A stretch of 64,000 bases of DNA from the NCBI GenBank assembly GCA_017479385.1, contig JAFVCE010000017.1:310001-374000 (forward strand). The letters are read 5' to 3'. The notes under the pieces are model-generated. The model ran no database searches and was not told where the DNA came from. It saw only the letters and a list, made by a program, of their open reading frames with translations. Made by a program: the position numbers and the translations under genes. Source of the DNA: Bacteroidales bacterium (GTDB lineage: Bacteria > Bacteroidota > Bacteroidia > Bacteroidales > P3). This document shows positions 60,275 to 64,000 of this stretch, one piece after another (within the stretch, counting starts at the first letter, position 1; each line of letters begins with the position of its first letter).

Positions 60275-61795
60275 ATGCGCAACTGGTTGAAAACAACGAT
60301 AATAGCGGCCGCAATGGTGCTCCTCGCAACCCAGGTCGAAGCCCAAAGGCTAATTGAATACACATCGGGCATGGGCGCCCGCGACGCCGAAAATCCCGAC
60401 GTTTGGATACTGTATAGCAAAGTTCGTGCCACACACGACGACATGACACTTTGGGCCGACTCTGCCCTGCTCAACACTGCGGTGAACGACTTCACGGCTT
60501 TTCGCAACATTGTGATTGAACTTTCAGACACGACCCACATCTATGGCGACCGGCTCTACTATGACGGCAACAGCCGCGTGGCCAACATTTGGGCCGACAC
60601 GGTGGTGCTTGTCGATGGCAACACGATGCTCTTCACCAACCACATAACCTACGACCGCAACCGCTCGGTGGCCTACTACACCGAATGGGGCCATGGCGAG
60701 AGCAACCAGCGCACGCTCGACAGCCGCAGCGGCCTCTACAACGCCGAACTCAAAGAGTTCTTCATCCACGGCGATGTGGTGCTGACCGACAGTTCGTCGC
60801 GCCTGCTCACCGACACGCTCACCTACAACACGGTAACCTCGCTGGCCTCGTTCAGTAGCCCGACCAATATTTACACCGACTCGACCCACATCTATAGCGA
60901 ACTCGGCACCTACAACACCGAGAACCGCTTTGCCGTGTCGCACCGCGCCTCACACGTAACCAACCGCGACGGCGAGCTCGCGGCCGATACCCTCATCTAT
61001 GATGAGGGCTACGAGTGGGCCGAAGGCTTCGGCCATGTGGCTATCAACCAGCCCGACAACGGCCTCGCCTGCTACGGCCACTACGGACTCTGGCGTGGCA
61101 AAGAGCGCTACAGCTACGTCACAGGCAGAGCCCTGGCCACATACGCCGAGAAGCCCGAAGACGACTCGCTCTACGTCCATGCCGACACCATCTGGCTCAC
61201 CCTCGACTCGGCGCGCAACGTCAGCTCCGTCTTTGCCTACGCCCATGTCAAAGCTTTCCGCACCGACGTCCAGGCCCTTTGCGACTCGGCCCACTACCGC
61301 GTGGCCGACTCGGTTGCCCTGCTTTTTGGCAGCCCCACACTATGGAACGAAGGCTACCAGTGTCAGGCCGACACAATCGAACTGCACCACGACAGCACCG
61401 GCGTCACGATGGTCTACCTCCGCACCGACTGCAAAACCATGCAGCGACTCGACCCCGAAAAGTTCAACCTCCTCAAAGGCAAGCAAGGCGTGGTTCACTT
61501 CGCTGGCGGCGAGCCCACCTTTGCCGACATCCTCGGCAACGCACAGATGGTGTTCCACATCACCGAAGAGGATTCGACTGGCAACGAGAGCGTTGTGGGT
61601 GTCAACGTGGGGGTAGGGTCCGATATGCGAATCTACTTCGACAGCACCCGAGCCCCGCGCCGCATGGTGGCATTCGGCAAACCCGATATGCGCACCTTCC
61701 CGCTCGACAAACTGCCCGACGAGCCGCGCCAGCTCCACACTCAATGGCTTGGTAGCAAAAGGCCTGCCAAACCCGAAGACATCTTCGAATGGTGA
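60275..61795 (+). CDS. OstA/LptA-like organic-solvent-tolerance domain protein
   Basis: 506 residues. ATG 60275 is chosen over GTG 60266; both keep the signal peptide (WLKTTIIAAAMVLLATQVEA). The mature part is a long run of short beta strands with the OstA/LptA look: DVWILYSKVRATHDDMTLWA, VFAYAHVKAFRTDVQALC, LADTLIYDEGYEWAEGF, each pairing a DxL/AD motif with a small strand. LptA/LptD-type domains bridge lipopolysaccharide to the outer membrane. The size fits the Bacteroidetes OstA_N-repeat proteins. Divergent from rfbB, which makes a sugar for the same surface; this suggests co-regulation. Confidence 0.82.
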   Translation: MRNWLKTTIIAAAMVLLATQVEAQRLIEYTSGMGARDAENPDVWILYSKVRATHDDMTLWADSALLNTAVNDFTAFRNIVIELSDTTHIYGDRLYYDGNSRVANIWADTVVLVDGNTMLFTNHITYDRNRSVAYYTEWGHGESNQRTLDSRSGLYNAELKEFFIHGDVVLTDSSSRLLTDTLTYNTVTSLASFSSPTNIYTDSTHIYSELGTYNTENRFAVSHRASHVTNRDGELAADTLIYDEGYEWAEGFGHVAINQPDNGLACYGHYGLWRGKERYSYVTGRALATYAEKPEDDSLYVHADTIWLTLDSARNVSSVFAYAHVKAFRTDVQALCDSAHYRVADSVALLFGSPTLWNEGYQCQADTIELHHDSTGVTMVYLRTDCKTMQRLDPEKFNLLKGKQGVVHFAGGEPTFADILGNAQMVFHITEEDSTGNESVVGVNVGVGSDMRIYFDSTRAPRRMVAFGKPDMRTFPLDKLPDEPRQLHTQWLGSKRPAKPEDIFEW

Positions 61796-61800
61796 CAAAA

Positions 61801-61834
61801 TGTCAGTCACTGACAATTTGGCACACCTTTTGAT
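61801..61834 (+). promoter_or_regulatory. Sigma-54-like promoter with palindrome upstream of grpE-dnaJ
   Basis: TGTCAGTCACTGACA (61801-61815) is a perfect 7-bp palindrome around one base. It is followed at once by TTGGCACACCTTTTGAT (61818-61834), which has the -24 GGCAC and -12 TTG elements at correct 12-base spacing; the -12 GC is GA. ATG of grpE is 47 bases further. Confidence 0.55.
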
Positions 61835-61880
61835 ATACATATCTCAAAAAAAAACCAACAACCGAAAAACATCAAGAACA

Positions 61881-62429
61881 ATGGACGACAAAAATATCGA
61901 AACACCCATGCCCGACATCGACACCACACAGCAGGCAGACACCACCAACCCAGACCCCACTACCGACAACCAAACCGCCGACAACAGCGACGAAATACAA
62001 AAACTGAACCAAAAGCTGGCCGAACTCAACGACAAATACATCAGAACCTATTCCGAATACGAAAACTATCGCAAACGCACCGCGGCCGAAAAAGCCAGCC
62101 TCATACTCAACGGTTCGGAAGACACCATCAAGGCCATCCTGCCCGTAGTCGACGACTTTGAGCGCGCCATTGCAGCCCTGCCCGACGACGACAAGGCCAA
62201 AGAAGGCGTGGTTCTGATTTACAAAAAACTCGTCAAAATCCTCAACCAAAAAGGACTCAAAGAAATCGAAGTCAAAGGCGCAAAATTCGACGAAGAGATA
62301 CACGAAGCCGTAGCCCAGTGCCCCGCGGCCGACAAGAAACAAAAAGGCACCGTGCTCGATGTCGTCGAAAAAGGCTACTACCTGAACGACAAAGTGTTGC
62401 GTCACCCCAAAGTGGTCGTAGCCGTCTGA
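61881..62429 (+). CDS. grpE: Nucleotide-exchange factor GrpE
   Basis: 182 residues. The acidic, disordered N-terminus ([15 protein letters not shown]) and long helix ([20 protein letters not shown]) lead to the core [14 protein letters not shown] and [12 protein letters not shown]. The beta-domain near the C-terminus has [19 protein letters not shown], the end signature. GrpE swaps nucleotide on DnaK. ATG 61881 is chosen because the upstream frame crosses the promoter and palindrome. It heads an operon with dnaJ; dnaK is not in the window. Confidence 0.94.
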   Translation: MDDKNIETPMPDIDTTQQADTTNPDPTTDNQTADNSDEIQKLNQKLAELNDKYIRTYSEYENYRKRTAAEKASLILNGSEDTIKAILPVVDDFERAIAALPDDDKAKEGVVLIYKKLVKILNQKGLKEIEVKGAKFDEEIHEAVAQCPAADKKQKGTVLDVVEKGYYLNDKVLRHPKVVVAV

Positions 62430-62439
62430 TAAACCAAAT

Positions 62440-62445
62440 AGGAGG
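62440..62445 (+). promoter_or_regulatory. Strong Shine-Dalgarno sequence of dnaJ
   Basis: AGGAGG inside ATAGGAGGAA, nine bases before ATG 62455. It is one of three identical-context SD sites in the window. Confidence 0.65.
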
Positions 62446-62454
62446 AATAACGTA

Positions 62455-63609
62455 ATGGCAAAAAGAGATTACTACGAAGTGCTCGGGGTCGACAAGAATG
62501 TCACCCCCGACGAACTAAAAAAAGCCTACCGCAAAAAAGCCCTTCAATATCACCCCGACCGCAACCCCGGCGACAAAGAAGCCGAAGAAAAATTCAAAGA
62601 AGCCGCCGAGGCCTACGACGTGCTTAGCAACCCCGACAAAAAGGCTCGCTACGACCAGTTCGGCCATGCCGGAGTCGACGGCGCTGGTGGCTACGGTCAA
62701 GGTGGCATGAACATGAACGACATCTTCTCGCAATTTGGCGACATCTTTGGCGACCTGTTCGGAGGTGGCGGATTTCGCGGTTTCGGCGGCTTTGGTGGAG
62801 CTCAAGGTGGGCGGCGCGTTATGCGCGGCAGCAACCTCCGCATCAAAGTCAAACTCACCCTCGAAGAAATCGACAAAGGCTGCGAGAAAAAAATCAAGGT
62901 ATCAAAATACGTGCCATGCAAAACCTGCGGTGGTAGCGGCTCGAAAAACAACTCGTTCGAAACGTGCCAGCACTGCCACGGCACGGGAGTCATCACCGAG
63001 ATGAAACGGACCATACTTGGCCATATGCAAACCCAGTCGGCCTGCCCACATTGCGGAGGCGAAGGCCGTACAATCAAAGACAAATGTCACGACTGTAACG
63101 GCGACGGCATTGTGCGCTCCGAGGAAATCATATCCATCAACATACCCGCCGGTGTGCAAGACGGCATGCAACTCTCGCTTGCCGGCAAGGGCAACGCCGC
63201 TCCGCGCGGTGGCGTTCCTGGCGACTTGATTGTACTCATCGAAGAAATTCCGCACGAAATATTCGAGCGCCAAGAAAACAACCTATACTACAACACATTC
63301 GTCACCTTTAGCGAGGCCGCCATGGGCTCCTCTATCGAGATTCCAACCCTCTCGGGCAAAGTGAAAGTGAAAATAGAGCAAGGTACACCCTCGGGCAAAG
63401 TATTGAGACTCAAAGGTAAAGGCCTGCCAGACCCAGCTGGCTACGGTCGAGGCGACCTAATGGTCTGCATCAACGTGTGGATACCCAAAAGCCTCACACG
63501 CGAAGAAAAATCAATGCTCGAAACGTTGCAGAAAAGTCCCAACTTCAAGCCCAACCCTTCGAAACAAGAGCGTGGCTTCTTCGACAAGATGAAGGACCTT
63601 TTTAACTAA
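62455..63609 (+). CDS. dnaJ: Chaperone protein DnaJ
   Basis: 384 residues with every DnaJ part: the J domain with H33-P34-D35 ([16 protein letters not shown]), a G/F-rich linker ([14 protein letters not shown]), four zinc-binding CxxCxGxG repeats ([32 protein letters not shown]), and the client-binding C-terminal domains ([20 protein letters not shown]). It stimulates DnaK ATPase and delivers clients. It lies 25 bases after grpE with a strong SD sequence, so translation is well supported. Likely heat-shock or general-stress control through the sigma-54-like promoter. Confidence 0.97.
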   Translation: MAKRDYYEVLGVDKNVTPDELKKAYRKKALQYHPDRNPGDKEAEEKFKEAAEAYDVLSNPDKKARYDQFGHAGVDGAGGYGQGGMNMNDIFSQFGDIFGDLFGGGGFRGFGGFGGAQGGRRVMRGSNLRIKVKLTLEEIDKGCEKKIKVSKYVPCKTCGGSGSKNNSFETCQHCHGTGVITEMKRTILGHMQTQSACPHCGGEGRTIKDKCHDCNGDGIVRSEEIISINIPAGVQDGMQLSLAGKGNAAPRGGVPGDLIVLIEEIPHEIFERQENNLYYNTFVTFSEAAMGSSIEIPTLSGKVKVKIEQGTPSGKVLRLKGKGLPDPAGYGRGDLMVCINVWIPKSLTREEKSMLETLQKSPNFKPNPSKQERGFFDKMKDLFN

Positions 63610-63617
63610 ATTTTGTA

Positions 63618-64000
63618 ATGACCGAAGACTTCCTCCAATACTTGTGGCAACACCAACTGTTGCGAGGACCACTCGTCACCACCGACGGCAGGCTGGTGAC
63701 AGTGGAACGCGCTGGCGAGCTGAACCGCGATGCGGGTCCAGACTTTACCAACGCGATAGTCTTCATCGATAACATTCGTTGGGCTGGCAATATCGAAATA
63801 CACGTCAAAGCCTCCGACTGGAAGCAGCACCACCACGACAGCGACAAAGCCTACAACACCGTGGTTTTGCACGTCGTCTACGACCACGATGCCGACATAT
63901 CACTGCCTAACGGCCAGCCATTGCCCACTGTAGAAATCAGACAGTTCGTGCCAGAAAGTTTTTGGCAGAACTATCAAATGCTCGTCAACAGCATGAGCAC
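63618..64000 (+). CDS. DUF2851 protein (3' end beyond the window)
   Basis: The first ~127 residues from ATG 63618 are visible and the frame is open at the edge. MTEDFLQYLWQHQLLRGPL, NRDAGPDFTNAIVFIDNI and WAGNIEIHVKASDWKQHHHD match the DUF2851 family of Bacteroidetes and relatives, which resembles a metal-dependent nuclease-like fold (H/D-rich text) but has no proven role. It is nine bases after the dnaJ stop and probably part of that operon. Confidence 0.85.
   Translation, partial: MTEDFLQYLWQHQLLRGPLVTTDGRLVTVERAGELNRDAGPDFTNAIVFIDNIRWAGNIEIHVKASDWKQHHHDSDKAYNTVVLHVVYDHDADISLPNGQPLPTVEIRQFVPESFWQNYQMLVNSMS

Noticed and set aside
61801-61815. CIRCE (HrcA) operator
   Set aside because: CIRCE is TTAGCACTC-N9-GAGTGCTAA; this palindrome has a different sequence and a one-base centre.
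1-64000. CRISPR array, prophage or transposase
   Set aside because: No array of regular repeats, no phage structural gene and no transposase motif was found in either strand.

Overview
The window looks like chromosomal DNA from an anaerobic member of the Bacteroidota, most likely the order Bacteroidales. Evidence: Bacteroidetes-type promoters (TAnnTTTG) in front of most transcription units; almost no Shine-Dalgarno sequences; a type IX secretion C-terminal domain; families largely confined to the phylum (DUF4249, DUF5723-like, DUF3127, DUF2851, putative porin); B12-dependent lysine aminomutase; and the [FeFe]-hydrogenase maturase HydG. No rRNA gene is present and species cannot be named. Most genes are housekeeping; the accessory content is concentrated in a restriction-modification island, two decayed lipoprotein genes and a family of short intergenic repeats.

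Layout. 1-5.5 kb: a cut-off universal-stress-like gene, a large T9SS-exported propeller protein, then two frameshifted lipoprotein genes. 5.6-7.6 kb: dnaG. 8.1-11.1 kb: an AT-rich restriction-modification island (methyltransferase, HNH-like endonuclease candidate, XRE controller with duplicated operator-like sites, divergent unknown gene). 11.1-16.7 kb: dxs, two exported proteins, trigger factor. 16.8-21.8 kb: surface cluster with a DUF4249 lipoprotein, a GH2-like protein lacking both catalytic glutamates, and a small barrel. 22-25.2 kb: lysine-fermentation fragment (CoA-transferase B, kamE, kamD). 25.4-28.1 kb: candidate structured RNA, then LysR divergent from a DsbA-like/metallo-beta-lactamase pair. 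28.3-32.3 kb: GH25, RNase G, bS22-like peptide, HU, CPBP protease, tRNA-Arg. 32.4-35.4 kb: lipoprotein plus outer-membrane barrel pair. 35.5-43.5 kb: der, SSB-like DUF3127 protein, formyl-THF cyclo-ligase, panD, flippase-like membrane protein, trxB, putative porin. 43.6-47.4 kb: mntP, ATP-grasp, serA, serC. 47.4-50.2 kb: candidate origin, dnaA, flavin reductase. 50.3-54.3 kb: hydG with a TM1266-type regulator, four-helix-bundle protein, dihydroorotate-dehydrogenase-like protein. 54.5-64 kb: TPR protein, ElbB-like protein, Cys/Met PLP enzyme, tetrapyrrole-methylase-type methyltransferase, HAD phosphatase, rfbB, OstA-like protein, grpE-dnaJ behind a sigma-54-like promoter, and a cut-off DUF2851 gene.

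The most unusual thread is a roughly 90-bp repeat found in at least five intergenic regions, plus one degenerate copy, with imperfect terminal inverted repeats and a conserved core. Four of the six copies lie between convergent genes, and one overlaps the end of a HAD gene so that the last fifteen or so codons come from the repeat. I know of no named family matching it. Other points of interest are a catalytically dead GH2 protein, a compact controller-regulated R-M island with an unclassified endonuclease, a mirror-symmetric divergent promoter, three isolated strong ribosome-binding sites in a phylum that rarely uses them, and promoters that sit almost on the start codon.
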